A stretch of 33,708 nt of DNA from JACXVD01 sp047975785 (GCA_047975785.1 JBKEEC010000037.1:1-33708); one strand, 5' to 3'. Positions 7,569 through 16,709 are shown, counted from the stretch's first letter. Notes: generated by a model not told the origin, from the letters alone. Numbers and translations: made by a program.

Positions 7569-8696
7569 ATGACTGAGAATACGCTTCCGGTGCGCAAACC
7601 TGCGCGTCCGTTTTTTTCTTCCGGTCCCTGCGCCAAGCCGCCGGGATATTCCCCTGAAAAATTACTCACAGATTCCCTTGGTCGTTCGCACCGGGCGAAA
7701 ATCGGCAAGGCACGGCTTGCGCTGTGTATTGACCTGATCCGCGAAGTGCTCGAAGTGCCCGACACCCATCTGGTTGGCATTGTGCCCGGTTCCGATACCG
7801 GCGCTGTTGAAATGGCAATGTGGACCATGCTCGGCGCACGCGATGTCACCACGCTGGCGTGGGAAAGTTTTGGCGAAGGCTGGGTTACAGATGCCGTCAA
7901 ACAACTCAGGATTGAGCCGAATATTCTTCGGGCCGATTACGGGCAGCTTCCCGACCTCACGCAGATAGACTGGTCGCATGATGTCATCTTCACCTGGAAT
8001 GGCACGACTTCGGGCGTGCGCGTTCCCGGATCGGACTGGATCTCTGCCGATCGTGAAGGGCTGTGCATTGCTGATGCCACCAGCGCAGTTTTTGCGCAGG
8101 ATATTGTCTGGGACAAGGTCGATGTGCTGACCTTTAGCTGGCAGAAAGTGCTGGGCAGTGAAGGCGCGCATGGTGTGCTGATCCTTGGCCCGCGTGCCGT
8201 AGAACGGCTGGAAGAATACACGCCGTCCTGGCCACTTCCCAAACTGTTCCGCCTGACAAAAGGCGGCAAGCTGATCGACGGTATTTTCCGCGGTGAAACT
8301 ATCAATACCCCGTCCATGCTGGCTGTGGAGGATGCGATTTTCGCACTGGAATGGGCAAAGTCGGTTGGCGGGCTGGAAGGCATGAAAGCCCGCGCCAATG
8401 CCAATGCCGCTGCGCTGGATGCCATTGTGCAGGCGCGCCCATGGCTTGGCCATCTGGCGGTTGATCCGGCAACCCGCTCAAACACCAGTGTCTGTTTGAC
8501 AGTTGAAGGCGCCGATGGCGATTTCATCAAGAAATTTGCAGGCCTGCTTGAAGCTGAAGACGCAGCCTATGATGTTGCTGGCTATCGCGATGCACCGCCG
8601 GGCTTGCGGATCTGGTGCGGCGCGACTGTTGACAGTGCTGATATCGAGGCACTTGGCCCATGGCTCGACTGGGCCTGGAACCAGCTAAAAGCCTGA
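7569..8696 (+). CDS. serC: Phosphoserine aminotransferase
   Basis: The 375-residue PLP enzyme converts 3-phosphohydroxypyruvate plus glutamate to phosphoserine, step two of serine synthesis, and in many bacteria also serves pyridoxal phosphate synthesis. The N-terminus has FFSSGPCAKPPGYSPE, the alphaproteobacterial/archaeal-type SerC start, and IVPGSDTGAVEMAMW follows. The Schiff-base lysine lies in DVLTFSWQKVLGSEGAHG (about residue 195). RIWCGATVDSADIEALGPWL near the C-terminus is typical of this branch. I use the ATG at 7569 because AAGGAG sits 7 bases upstream and the conserved FSSGP motif follows closely; open reading further upstream runs into the leader hairpins. serA follows after 116 bases, so the two probably form the serC-serA operon. 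Confidence 0.95.
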   Translation: MTENTLPVRKPARPFFSSGPCAKPPGYSPEKLLTDSLGRSHRAKIGKARLALCIDLIREVLEVPDTHLVGIVPGSDTGAVEMAMWTMLGARDVTTLAWESFGEGWVTDAVKQLRIEPNILRADYGQLPDLTQIDWSHDVIFTWNGTTSGVRVPGSDWISADREGLCIADATSAVFAQDIVWDKVDVLTFSWQKVLGSEGAHGVLILGPRAVERLEEYTPSWPLPKLFRLTKGGKLIDGIFRGETINTPSMLAVEDAIFALEWAKSVGGLEGMKARANANAAALDAIVQARPWLGHLAVDPATRSNTSVCLTVEGADGDFIKKFAGLLEAEDAAYDVAGYRDAPPGLRIWCGATVDSADIEALGPWLDWAWNQLKA

Positions 8697-8705
8697 TCCG
8701 GACGG

Positions 8706-8734
8706 AGCGCCCCTGCCCTATACGCAGAGGCGCT
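8706..8734 (+). terminator. Strong intercistronic hairpin between serC and serA
   Basis: AGCGCCCCTGC (8706-8716) pairs with GCAGAGGCGCT (8724-8734) around a 7-base loop, 11 positions with one C-A mismatch. It is followed by a C-rich rather than T-rich tract, so it is not a standard intrinsic terminator. It may stabilise the serC message or reduce read-through into serA. Confidence 0.4.
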
Positions 8735-8812
8735 TCTCCCCCCTCCCTTTGAAGAGTTACTGCAATGATCTGGCCCATGGCACGCAGGTCTTGCCGTGAA
8801 GGAGTTAAAACC

Positions 8813-10396
8813 ATGAGCAAACCCAAAGTCCTTGTTTCCGACAAGATGGACCCCAATGCCGCCCGCATTTTTGAAGAGCGCGGCTGCGATGTTGATGTCA
8901 TTACCGGCGAAACACCCGAACAGCTGATTGCCCGTATTGGCGACTATGACGGCCTTGCTATTCGTTCCTCCACCACCGTCACGCAGGATGTTCTGGATGC
9001 GGCAGGCAGGCTCAAGGTGATTGGCCGTGCAGGTATTGGCGTGGACAATGTCGATATTCCCTATGCAAGCAGCAAGGGCGTGGTGGTGATGAACACGCCT
9101 TTTGGCAATTCCATTACCACAGCAGAACACGCTATTGCCCTGATCATGGCGCTTGCCCGTCAGATCCCTGAGGCCAATGAACAGACCCAGAAGGGCGAAT
9201 GGCCCAAAAGCAAATTCATGGGTGTTGAGGTCACAGGCAAGACACTGGGCCTGATTGGGGCGGGCAATATCGGCAGTATTGTCGCCAGCCGGGCGCTGGG
9301 GCTGAAAATGAAAGTGGTCGCGTTTGACCCCTTCCTGACCGAAGAACGCGCAGTGGAAATCGGCGTGGAGAAATCCGACCTCGATGGCGTTTTGACCCGT
9401 GCCGATTTCATCACCCTGCACACACCGCTGACAGACCAGACCCGCAATATACTGAGCAGGGAAAACCTCGCCAAAACGAAACCGGGAGTCAGGATTGTCA
9501 ACTGCGCCCGCGGCGGACTGGTTGATGAGTCCGCGCTCAAGGATATGCTGGAATCGGGTCATATTGCAGGCGCCGCACTCGATGTTTTTGCCGAAGAGCC
9601 GGCAAAGGATAATATCCTCTTCGGCACGCCCAATTTCATCTGCACCCCGCATCTGGGTGCCTCGACCAATGAGGCCCAGGTGAATGTGGCATTGCAGGTG
9701 GCCGAGCAAATGGCTGATTACCTTGTTAATGGCGGTGTGACCAATGCGCTGAACATGCCCTCACTCAGCGCGGAAGAGGCCCCCAAGCTGAAGCCCTATA
9801 TGGAAATTGCCGAAAAACTTGGTTCGCTGGTTGGCCAGCTTGCGCATGGTAATCTGACCGAAATCAGCATTGAGCGTGAAGGGGCGGCAGCCCAGCTCAA
9901 TGGCAAGCCCATTGAGGCGGCGGTTCTTGCCGGGCTGATGGGCCAGTATTCTGACTCGGTCAATATGGTCAACGCGCCCTATCTTGCCCGTGAGCGCGGG
10001 CTTGATGTGCGCTCGGTCCGTCATGAGCGGGACGGTGCCTATAATACGCTTGTGCGTGTAACGGTTGCAACCAGCCAGGGCGATCGCTCGGTTGCCGGCA
10101 CATTGTTTGGCAGCGGCCAGCCGCGCCTTGTAGAAATGTTCGGGATCAGGGTTGAGGCCGAACTTGATGGCCATATGCTATATATCGTGAATGAGGATGC
10201 GCCGGGCTTTATTGGCCGGATAGGCAGCCTGTTGGGCGAAAGTGGCATCAATATCGGCACTTTCCATCTGGGGCGTCGGCAGGCAGGCGGCGAAGCCGTG
10301 CTGCTGCTGAGTGTCGACCAGACTATTCCGGATGCAGTCATTGCACTGGCGGAGAAGCTGGAAGGCGTAAAAATGGTGAAGGCTCTGGCCTTTTGA
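8813..10396 (+). CDS. serA: D-3-phosphoglycerate dehydrogenase
   Basis: The 527-residue enzyme catalyses the NAD-dependent first step of serine synthesis. It has the long (type I) architecture. The substrate-binding half carries IRSSTTVTQDVLDAA and RAGIGVDNVDIPYA. The nucleotide-binding Rossmann motif is GLIGAGNIGSIVA. Catalytic-site segments are NCARGGLVDE (arginine), DVFAEEP (glutamate) and PHLGASTNEAQ (histidine). The allosteric substrate-binding domain follows (about residues 320-450), then a C-terminal ACT domain from MLYIVNEDAPGFIGRIG onward that usually binds serine for feedback inhibition. The ATG at 8813 has GAAGGAG 8 bases upstream; an in-frame ATG at 8765 lacks one. It is the second gene of the serC-serA operon. 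Confidence 0.97.
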   Translation: MSKPKVLVSDKMDPNAARIFEERGCDVDVITGETPEQLIARIGDYDGLAIRSSTTVTQDVLDAAGRLKVIGRAGIGVDNVDIPYASSKGVVVMNTPFGNSITTAEHAIALIMALARQIPEANEQTQKGEWPKSKFMGVEVTGKTLGLIGAGNIGSIVASRALGLKMKVVAFDPFLTEERAVEIGVEKSDLDGVLTRADFITLHTPLTDQTRNILSRENLAKTKPGVRIVNCARGGLVDESALKDMLESGHIAGAALDVFAEEPAKDNILFGTPNFICTPHLGASTNEAQVNVALQVAEQMADYLVNGGVTNALNMPSLSAEEAPKLKPYMEIAEKLGSLVGQLAHGNLTEISIEREGAAAQLNGKPIEAAVLAGLMGQYSDSVNMVNAPYLARERGLDVRSVRHERDGAYNTLVRVTVATSQGDRSVAGTLFGSGQPRLVEMFGIRVEAELDGHMLYIVNEDAPGFIGRIGSLLGESGINIGTFHLGRRQAGGEAVLLLSVDQTIPDAVIALAEKLEGVKMVKALAF

Positions 10397-10440
10397 ACGG
10401 CAATAGGGCAAGCGCGCCCCAATGAATCCTGATCCTAGCC

Positions 10441-11553
10441 ATGACTGATCCAACCGCTGATCTTCTGCCCGAAGGGCTGGCCGACCGTTTGCCTGCTGCC
10501 GCATCGCGTGCGACCCGCGCCATGCGCCATATGCTCGATGCGATGGATGCACATGGCTATGACCGGGTGCGTCCACCCCTGATCGAGTTTGAAAAAAGCA
10601 TGGCGACGCGGATGGATGGTGTACAGCCGCGCCGCATGTTCCGCTTTGTTGATCCGGTCAGCCTGCGCACGCTCGCCCTGCGCAGTGATATTACGGTTCA
10701 GGTCGGACGTATTGCGGCCACCAGCCTTGCTGCTGCACCGCGTCCGCTTCGGCTGTGTTATGCGGGTGAAGTGGCGGTTATTCGTGCCGATCAGCTTGAC
10801 CCTGCTCGCCAGCGTTTGCAAATCGGGGCAGAACTTATCGGCAGCAATAATGTGAATGCCGCCGCCGAAATTGTCTCGCTTGCCATCGAATCTGCGCTGG
10901 CAGCAGGCGCGGAAGATATTTCCGTCGATTTTACCTTGCCTGATCTGGTGGATACTCTGGCGGCCGAGGCTTTCCCTCTGGCGCCGGAACAGACGGCAGA
11001 AGTGCGCCGCGAACTGGATGCCAAGGACGCTGGCGGCCTCAAGGCAGCGGGCGGAGAAAGCTATCTCCCGCTGCTCTATGCAACCGGGCCATTTGATCAG
11101 GCGATCAGTCAGCTCGCGCAGCTCCCCGCCAAAGGCGCGCTGGACAGCCGGATTGATCGCCTTTGCCAGATCGCCTCGCAGATAAATTCACAGGCCCGGA
11201 TCACGCTTGACCCGACCGAAAGGCATGGCTTTGAATATCAGAGCTGGTTCGGGTTTACGCTTTATGCAGGCAATGTGCGCGGCGCTCTGGGGCGCGGAGG
11301 AACCTATGCCATTCGCGGCGCCGAAGAAGTCGCGACCGGGTTTTCCCTCTATATTGATGCTCTGGTAGACCGACAGGAAAACGGCGAGGCGGGCCGTGAC
11401 ACCCTGTTCCTTCCGCTTGGCCATGACCGGTCTGTGGCAGGGCGGCTACGGGCAATAGGCTGGCGCACCATTGCCGCGATTGATAGCACGGATACTCCGT
11501 CCACATCAGGTTGCACCCATATACTGGATGGCAAGGATACCGTGAAGATCTGA
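10441..11553 (+). CDS. hisZ: ATP phosphoribosyltransferase regulatory subunit
   Basis: The 370-residue protein is a histidyl-tRNA-synthetase-like paralogue that pairs with the short HisG to make the first enzyme of histidine synthesis. The class II synthetase fold is visible in LLPEGLADRLP, YDRVRPPLIEFEKSM, the motif-2-like RTLALRSDITVQVGRIA, LCYAGEVAV and GRGGTYAIRGAEEVATGFSLYIDAL. The anticodon-binding domain of HisS is absent, as expected for HisZ. It starts 45 bases after serA and may be part of the same transcript. In sphingomonads hisZ is commonly followed by purA; here it is followed 45 bases later by fliD. hisG is not in the window. Confidence 0.9.
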   Translation: MTDPTADLLPEGLADRLPAAASRATRAMRHMLDAMDAHGYDRVRPPLIEFEKSMATRMDGVQPRRMFRFVDPVSLRTLALRSDITVQVGRIAATSLAAAPRPLRLCYAGEVAVIRADQLDPARQRLQIGAELIGSNNVNAAAEIVSLAIESALAAGAEDISVDFTLPDLVDTLAAEAFPLAPEQTAEVRRELDAKDAGGLKAAGGESYLPLLYATGPFDQAISQLAQLPAKGALDSRIDRLCQIASQINSQARITLDPTERHGFEYQSWFGFTLYAGNVRGALGRGGTYAIRGAEEVATGFSLYIDALVDRQENGEAGRDTLFLPLGHDRSVAGRLRAIGWRTIAAIDSTDTPSTSGCTHILDGKDTVKI

Positions 11554-11598
11554 AGCCACTGCCCTTAACAGAAACGGGCTGGTGCCGTCCTGTCTGAC

Positions 11599-13017
11599 AT
11601 GGACAGCACATCTCTTGTAACGCAACTGGGAGCGGGCAGCGGCATTGATATGGCACAACTGGCAAGCAATCTTGCCAGAGCGCAGTTTGACCTGCGCAAT
11701 CAGCGGCTCGCCAGCCGCGGTGAAACTCTGGAAAGACAAATCTCCAGCGCATCAACCTTGCGTAATAGCTTGTCTCAACTTTCCAGTGCTCTGGGGGACC
11801 GTGTGCGAAGTGGCGATCTTGCGCCCGCGCCGCAGATCAGCAATCCTGCGATTGCAAAAGCAAGCACTGCAGGCCCCGTGCCCGGTAGTGGCAGCTATAT
11901 ATTGGAAGTGACCCGACTGGCACAGGCCCAGACCATGGCCAGCCCTGCTTTTGCAGAGTCAGATACCGCTATTGGTGCAGGCACGCTGACCTTGCGCTTC
12001 GGAATAACTGATGCCGGCAATTTTACAGAAGAAGGCAATCACCCTCCCGTAACGGTCAATATCGCCAGTGGATCTGGCCTGCAGGATATTGCCAGCCAGA
12101 TCAACGTAGCCGGTTCTGGTGTGAGCGCCTATATTGCTCGCACGGCAGAGGGCGCGCAACTGGTGCTGAAAGGGCAGGAGGGCGCGGCAAACGGTTTCAT
12201 TCTTGAAGCAACAGAAACGCCGGGAGAAGAAGGATTGGCCGCGATGGCCTGGCATCCTTCGTCGGGCAGTAATCCGGCACGGTTGCTTCGCATGGCAGGG
12301 GATGCGCATTTTTTGGTGGATGGCTTGCAGATGCAGAGCGCCAGAAACCGCACCGGGCAAATCGCACCGGGCCTGCAGCTGGAGCTGACAGCAACCAATA
12401 CAGGCCAGCCCGCTATCATCCACTTTTCAGATCCGGCTGATAAAATCATCTCAGCCATGCAGGATCTGACAGGGGCATTGAATGAAATTGCCAGCCAGTT
12501 GGGCACAGCCATGAACAGGGAAAGTGGTGATCTGGCCAGTGATCCGGGTGCCCGGATGTTACGCAGGCTTCTGTCTGGTCTTGGCAGTGAAATCATCATG
12601 CCCGGAGCCAGTGAAAATACTCCGCGCAGCTTGTCTGACCTTGGCCTGAAGCTTGATCGCAAGGGAGGCTTCGCTCTGGATAGCACGCAATTGCAAAAAG
12701 TGCTGTCGCGTGACCCCCAGAGCGTGACGGCCATGTTCGGCAATGGTCTTTATGGTGTCTTTGCGACCGTGGATAAAATGACCCGCAAGGTTTCAGCAGC
12801 AGGCGATCCCGGCTCTCTGGCAGGGTCAGTGGCGCGCTATGAACGACTTGCCAGCAAGGTAAAAACCGATGCCAGTACCCTGGCCGGGCAACAGGAGCAA
12901 TTGCGAAGCAGACTGCATATGCGACTGGCCAGAGCTGATATTGCGGTCAATGCGTCACAGGCGACATTATCCTTTCTCAGAAACCAGATCGCAGCATGGA
13001 ACGGGAGCGCACAATAA
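11599..13017 (+). CDS. fliD: Flagellar filament cap protein FliD
   Basis: The 472-residue protein caps the growing flagellar filament and helps fold exported flagellin. The N-terminal FliD region has STSLVTQLGAGSGIDMAQLA, the usual 'GxGSGID' signature, followed by a coiled-coil-prone stretch (about residues 30-70). The middle contains the conserved SGSYILEVTRLAQAQ. The C-terminal half contains LSDLGLKLDRKGGFALDSTQL and ends in a heptad-rich helix with late segment RADIAVNASQATLSFLRNQI. No strong ribosome site precedes 11599, and only 45 bases separate it from hisZ. Its last base is the first base of fliS (TAATG). fliD-fliS is a standard pair, but no flagellin, hook or motor gene is in this window. 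Confidence 0.92.
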   Translation: MDSTSLVTQLGAGSGIDMAQLASNLARAQFDLRNQRLASRGETLERQISSASTLRNSLSQLSSALGDRVRSGDLAPAPQISNPAIAKASTAGPVPGSGSYILEVTRLAQAQTMASPAFAESDTAIGAGTLTLRFGITDAGNFTEEGNHPPVTVNIASGSGLQDIASQINVAGSGVSAYIARTAEGAQLVLKGQEGAANGFILEATETPGEEGLAAMAWHPSSGSNPARLLRMAGDAHFLVDGLQMQSARNRTGQIAPGLQLELTATNTGQPAIIHFSDPADKIISAMQDLTGALNEIASQLGTAMNRESGDLASDPGARMLRRLLSGLGSEIIMPGASENTPRSLSDLGLKLDRKGGFALDSTQLQKVLSRDPQSVTAMFGNGLYGVFATVDKMTRKVSAAGDPGSLAGSVARYERLASKVKTDASTLAGQQEQLRSRLHMRLARADIAVNASQATLSFLRNQIAAWNGSAQ

Positions 13018-13397
13018 TGCAAACACTCCTGACAGGATTGCGCGACCCCGGTGAAGCCTATCGCCGCAGCGAGGTGGATGCCCGTATCGCCGGAGCCAGT
13101 CCGGTGCAGCTTGTCGTGCTATGCTGCGAACAGGTTAGCGCGGGTATTACTGCGGCTTTACGGGCAGACAGGTGCGGGGACAGGGCAAAACGATCGGCGG
13201 GGGTGACCCGTGCACTCTCGGCATTGACGGCGCTGGAAATGGGAATTGCGCATGACCATCCTTTTGCAGGCCTGCTGATGCATATTTATGGCCATGCCCG
13301 CACTGTGATCCTGGATAGTGTCACAAATTTCGATCATGGGAAGCTGAAAAGTGTTCAGCAGGATTTTGTCGATCTTGCGCAGGGATTCAGAGTATGA
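13017..13397 (+). CDS. fliS: Flagellar export chaperone FliS
   Basis: The 126-residue all-helical protein matches FliS, the cytosolic chaperone that binds the C-terminus of flagellin to prevent early polymerisation. Visible landmarks are the N-terminal DPGEAYRRSEVDARIAGASP and VQLVVLCCEQVSAGI, corresponding to 'YxxxxvxtasPxeLvxmLydgal', and FAGLLMHIYGHARTVI in place of the usual 'NLxxLYxYm' helix. The ATG at 13017 overlaps the fliD stop, giving coupled translation; an in-frame ATG at 12996 lies inside fliD and is less likely. The final codons and the TGA stop lie within a dispersed repeat (13388-13415), so the C-terminus has probably been altered by that element. Confidence 0.85.
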   Translation: MQTLLTGLRDPGEAYRRSEVDARIAGASPVQLVVLCCEQVSAGITAALRADRCGDRAKRSAGVTRALSALTALEMGIAHDHPFAGLLMHIYGHARTVILDSVTNFDHGKLKSVQQDFVDLAQGFRV

Positions 13398-13415
13398 TGA
13401 CAAAAAGTGGGTATC
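13388..13415. repeat. Dispersed repeat, copy A (left arm only)
   Basis: CAGAGTATGATGACAAAAAG continuing to GTGGGTATC matches the left arm of the repeats at 26401 and 32749 with three substitutions over 28 bases. It is truncated after the left arm. It contains the stop codon of fliS and touches the stop codon of the convergent sixA-like gene, so it forms the whole junction between the two. Confidence 0.8.
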
Positions 13416-13947
13416 AGACAGTAATGTCTGGCCCCAATGTTTCATCCAGATCGCGTGGCCGCGCAAAATGGACCAGCCGGCCTGAGGCTTCATCAAGCCC
13501 GGTCCAGCTATCAATATTCAGTTCCAGCACGCCAAAGGCTGCAGTAGGAAATTTGCGGGCCGCTTCAAAAAACAGGTCATTTTCATTCGCCTGCGGAACC
13601 AGCGCAAACAGCAATTCCTGCAAACCGGGATTGTGTCCGGCAATCAGAATATTCTCATCGTCTGCGGCATTACTGGCGATAAAGTCGGTCCAGGCGCCCG
13701 CGCTTGCAAGATAGAGGCGCTTGTCCCATTCGGGCTCTATTTCCGGCAAGGCTGATTCCAGCGTCTGCTTCACCCGCTCTGCCGGGCTGGCAAATAGTCT
13801 ATCCCACTGCATACCATAGCCACGGATATGATCGCCGATCAGCGAGGCACCGCGCCGCCCCCTGTCATTGAGGCCCCGATCAAAATCCCGCTTGGCAGCA
13901 TCATCCCAATCGGATTTCGCATGACGAAGAATACCGAGAATTTTCAC
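13414..13947 (-). CDS. SixA-like histidine phosphatase
   Basis: The 177-residue protein belongs to the histidine phosphatase (phosphoglycerate-mutase-like) superfamily, SixA branch. The catalytic RHG-type motif is present as LRHAKSDW with R8 and H9, the second arginine is in SPAERVKQT (R58), and the second catalytic histidine is in IAGHNPGLQEL (H105). SixA in Escherichia coli dephosphorylates phosphohistidine on phosphotransferase-system proteins; alphaproteobacterial homologues are poorly defined, so the substrate is open. The ATG overlaps the stop of the upstream helicase gene by 4 bases, indicating an operon with coupled translation. The TGA stop is inside or at the edge of repeat copy A. 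Confidence 0.85.
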   Translation of the reverse strand: MKILGILRHAKSDWDDAAKRDFDRGLNDRGRRGASLIGDHIRGYGMQWDRLFASPAERVKQTLESALPEIEPEWDKRLYLASAGAWTDFIASNAADDENILIAGHNPGLQELLFALVPQANENDLFFEAARKFPTAAFGVLELNIDSWTGLDEASGRLVHFARPRDLDETLGPDITV

Positions 13948-16640
13948 GAGCGATCCATTTCCTCTCCAGCCGCGCCAGTGGATTCCGGTAAATTACCGGA
14001 TTCTGGCAAATCATCCAGCCTATCGAAAACACTTTTGCCAAGCCGTTGTAAAGCCTCATCAAGCGTCAATCGTAAAACAGGTGTACCCGACGGAAATGCC
14101 GAAAGCAGGCGCGATGGAAATGCGGACGACAACACAATGAAATGGCCATAATCATCCTTGCTACGAATCAGCCGCCCAAAGGCCTGCGCCAGCCTTGCCC
14201 GGATAAGCATGTCGTCATATTGCCCGCCACTGCGCCCCCGCTCACCTGCAGCAAGGCGGCGCGCACGGTGCAGGATAGTCGGGCGCGGCCACGGCACCTG
14301 CTCCATCACCACACAGCGCAGGGATTCCCCCGGCACATCAACACCGTCGCGCAGAGCATCGGTCCCCAGCAGGCTTGCTCGCGGATCATCGCGGAAAATA
14401 TCTACCAATGTGCCCGTATCGATCGGATCAACATGCTGGGCATAAAGCGGCAAACCATCACGCGCCAGACGATCCGCAATCCGGCCATGAACCGCGCGCA
14501 ACCGGCGGATAGCCGTAAACAGGCCCAGCACTCCGCCGTCCGACGCCTCGATAATCCGGCCATAGGCTCCGGCAAGGGCAGGAATATCCCCTTTCTTTAT
14601 GTCCGTGACAATCAGCACTTCTGCGCGAGCAGCATAATCAAACGGGCTGTCTTCGGCGGACAGACGCGGCGGATGGGCAAGAAATGCTGCACCTGTCCGG
14701 GCAATCGCGCTGTCCCAGTCTGGCCCATCTTCCACGCGATCACACAGGGTCGCGCTGGTCAGCATGACACCATGAGCCGGTTCCAGCACTACCTGGGCAA
14801 AGGGTTTCATCGGGTCGAGCCAGTGACGGTGAATGCCAATGTCAAATTCACGCGCATCGGACCTGTCAACCGCCAGCCAGTCCACAAATTCCGGATCGGC
14901 AGGCCCGCCCATACGGTCGAGCATTGCCTCCCACGCGCCAAGCAAATCACAGCGCCAGGCCAGTGCAGAGCGCGCCCCTTCAATCCGGGCACGCCCCTGC
15001 CCGTCAAGCCAGTCCGGCGCATCCTGTAACACCGCTTCAAGCCGATTGCCCAGTTGCACCAATGGGCGACGGATCGCCGCAAGCGCATCTGCAGCCTTTT
15101 GGGCGCACTCGATACAATCACCGGGCAGCAGGGCTATTTCAGTTTCAATTCCGTATCCCAGTTCCTGCCCGCCGCTTTCATCACGGGCAAAAGCAAGGGC
15201 ACGCACCCGTGCCAGCAGGGTTTCTACCGGGCCAGATGGCTCATGGCTGGCAATCCGTTGCAGCCATCCATCGGCAGGCAGGGCCTCTGCCGCATAAAGC
15301 GCCTGCTCCACCGCCCTGCCGCTTTCCTCATCATAAGAGGCGATGTCAGCCAACCGGGCCGCCAGCCCGCGTCGTCTGCCCCGGTGCTTTTTCTCTGGCC
15401 CGATAATCCAGCGGCGCAGCTCTATCGTCTCGCTTCCGCTCAGGGCTGCGGCAAAGGTTGAATCAGCTGCCTCAAAGACGTGATGCCCTTCATCAAATAT
15501 GATGCGGGCAGGACGATTGCCCTGATCTCTTCCACGCGCAGCATTGACCATCACCAGTGCATGATTGGCAATCACCAGATCCGCTTCATGACTGGCGCGC
15601 GTGCTGCGTTCGATGAAGCATTTTTTGTAATGCGGGCATCCGGCATAGACACATTCCCCGCGCTGGTCTGTCAGGGCTGTGATACCGCGCTTGCGAAACA
15701 GTGAGCCAAGCCAGCCGGGTAAATCTCCACCAATTATATCCCCGTCACGGGTAAAAGCGGCCCAGCGGGCGACCAGTTGCGCCAGCACTGCTGCGCGACC
15801 TGAAAACCCGCCCTGCATCGCATCTTCCAGATTGAGCAGACAGAGATAGTTCTCTCGCCCCTTGCGCACCACAATCGGGCGGCTGCCATCACCGCGCTGT
15901 TCGGGCCAGGCACGTGAACTTTCCGAACGAAGCTGCCGCTGGAGGTTTCTTGTATAGGTTGAAACCCAGACGGTTCCGCCCGATGCTTCAGTCCACAGTG
16001 ATGCCGGTGCCAGATAGCCCAGAGTCTTTCCGATCCCGGTTCCGGCCTGGGCGAGCAGCACGGTCGGCGCATTATTTGCCGGGCGTGGATCAAAAATATG
16101 CCCCGCCTCAATCGCATAAGAACGCTGGCCATCACGCAATTCTGCCTCGGCTCCTGTCAGGCGGTCAAGCTGGTATTCTATTTCCGTCCGGTTGAGTGTT
16201 ACAGCGCGGGGTTGCACCCTCTCAGGGGATTCTTCCCATTCCGGCAGGCGCGAAAACAGCCATCTTTCTGCACGTGAGGGGCGGGCAATGACAGGCGCAA
16301 GAATATTGGCCCATGGCCAGCGCAATCTGGTGAGCGACTGGAGGCTGGACCACGCGCCTTCACGTTCGTGCCATGTGTTATCTGTGCCTGACTCGCTTGC
16401 ACATGTTTCCAGCAACACCCCGGCGGCCATTTGCAGCAGGGCAGGGGTTCCGGCATCGTCCTTTGGCTCAGCCAGACCAAGCGCAAGCGCCAGTCCCCGC
16501 GGGGTCGGCACACAAAAGCGCGCCGGATGCACAAAGGCAAACAGTTCCAGCAAATCAAGGCCGGACAGGTCAGGATAACCGAGACGATTTGCCACCAGCG
16601 GAGCGTTGAGCATCAAGAGCGGGGTATCAGCCGCCGCCAT
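13944..16640 (-). CDS. DinG/XPD-type ATP-dependent DNA helicase with Fe-S cluster
   Basis: The 898-residue superfamily 2 helicase has Walker A as AQAGTGIGKT (197-206) and Walker B as FDEGH (382-386, DEGH variant of DEAH). Four cysteines (C267, C330, C335, C341) are spaced as in the 4Fe-4S domain of DinG, XPD and Rad3. C-terminal motifs include VMLTSATL, LLGTDALRDGVDVPG (motif V) and QAFGRLIRSKDDYG (motif VI). Such enzymes unwind DNA 5' to 3' and act in repair or on R-loops. About 180 residues precede the helicase core; segments such as LVANRLGYPDLSGLDLLELF recall the end of the DEDD exonuclease domain of some DinG proteins, but no acidic active-site motif is evident. The start at 16640 is chosen because GGGGGAGG lies 5-6 bases upstream. 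It is first in an operon with the SixA-like gene. Confidence 0.9.
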   Translation of the reverse strand: MAAADTPLLMLNAPLVANRLGYPDLSGLDLLELFAFVHPARFCVPTPRGLALALGLAEPKDDAGTPALLQMAAGVLLETCASESGTDNTWHEREGAWSSLQSLTRLRWPWANILAPVIARPSRAERWLFSRLPEWEESPERVQPRAVTLNRTEIEYQLDRLTGAEAELRDGQRSYAIEAGHIFDPRPANNAPTVLLAQAGTGIGKTLGYLAPASLWTEASGGTVWVSTYTRNLQRQLRSESSRAWPEQRGDGSRPIVVRKGRENYLCLLNLEDAMQGGFSGRAAVLAQLVARWAAFTRDGDIIGGDLPGWLGSLFRKRGITALTDQRGECVYAGCPHYKKCFIERSTRASHEADLVIANHALVMVNAARGRDQGNRPARIIFDEGHHVFEAADSTFAAALSGSETIELRRWIIGPEKKHRGRRRGLAARLADIASYDEESGRAVEQALYAAEALPADGWLQRIASHEPSGPVETLLARVRALAFARDESGGQELGYGIETEIALLPGDCIECAQKAADALAAIRRPLVQLGNRLEAVLQDAPDWLDGQGRARIEGARSALAWRCDLLGAWEAMLDRMGGPADPEFVDWLAVDRSDAREFDIGIHRHWLDPMKPFAQVVLEPAHGVMLTSATLCDRVEDGPDWDSAIARTGAAFLAHPPRLSAEDSPFDYAARAEVLIVTDIKKGDIPALAGAYGRIIEASDGGVLGLFTAIRRLRAVHGRIADRLARDGLPLYAQHVDPIDTGTLVDIFRDDPRASLLGTDALRDGVDVPGESLRCVVMEQVPWPRPTILHRARRLAAGERGRSGGQYDDMLIRARLAQAFGRLIRSKDDYGHFIVLSSAFPSRLLSAFPSGTPVLRLTLDEALQRLGKSVFDRLDDLPESGNLPESTGAAGEEMDRS

Positions 16641-16689
16641 GATCGCCTCCCCCTTCGAGCAGCCTCGCGTTACGCCATTGGCATCACGA

Positions 16690-16709
16690 AGCCATGTTCC
16701 GGCATGGCT
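16690..16709. other. Perfect hairpin upstream of the helicase gene
   Basis: AGCCATG-TTCCGG-CATGGCT forms a 7-bp stem with a 6-base loop. It lies in the 193-base gap between copB and the helicase start, 50 bases from that start. It may be an untranslated-leader structure or part of the end of the copper operon transcript. No T-run follows in either direction. Confidence 0.4.

Noticed and set aside
8582..9709. Long open frame antisense to serA
   Set aside because: A shadow of serA; the composition is implausible and there are no motifs, while serA is complete on the plus strand.
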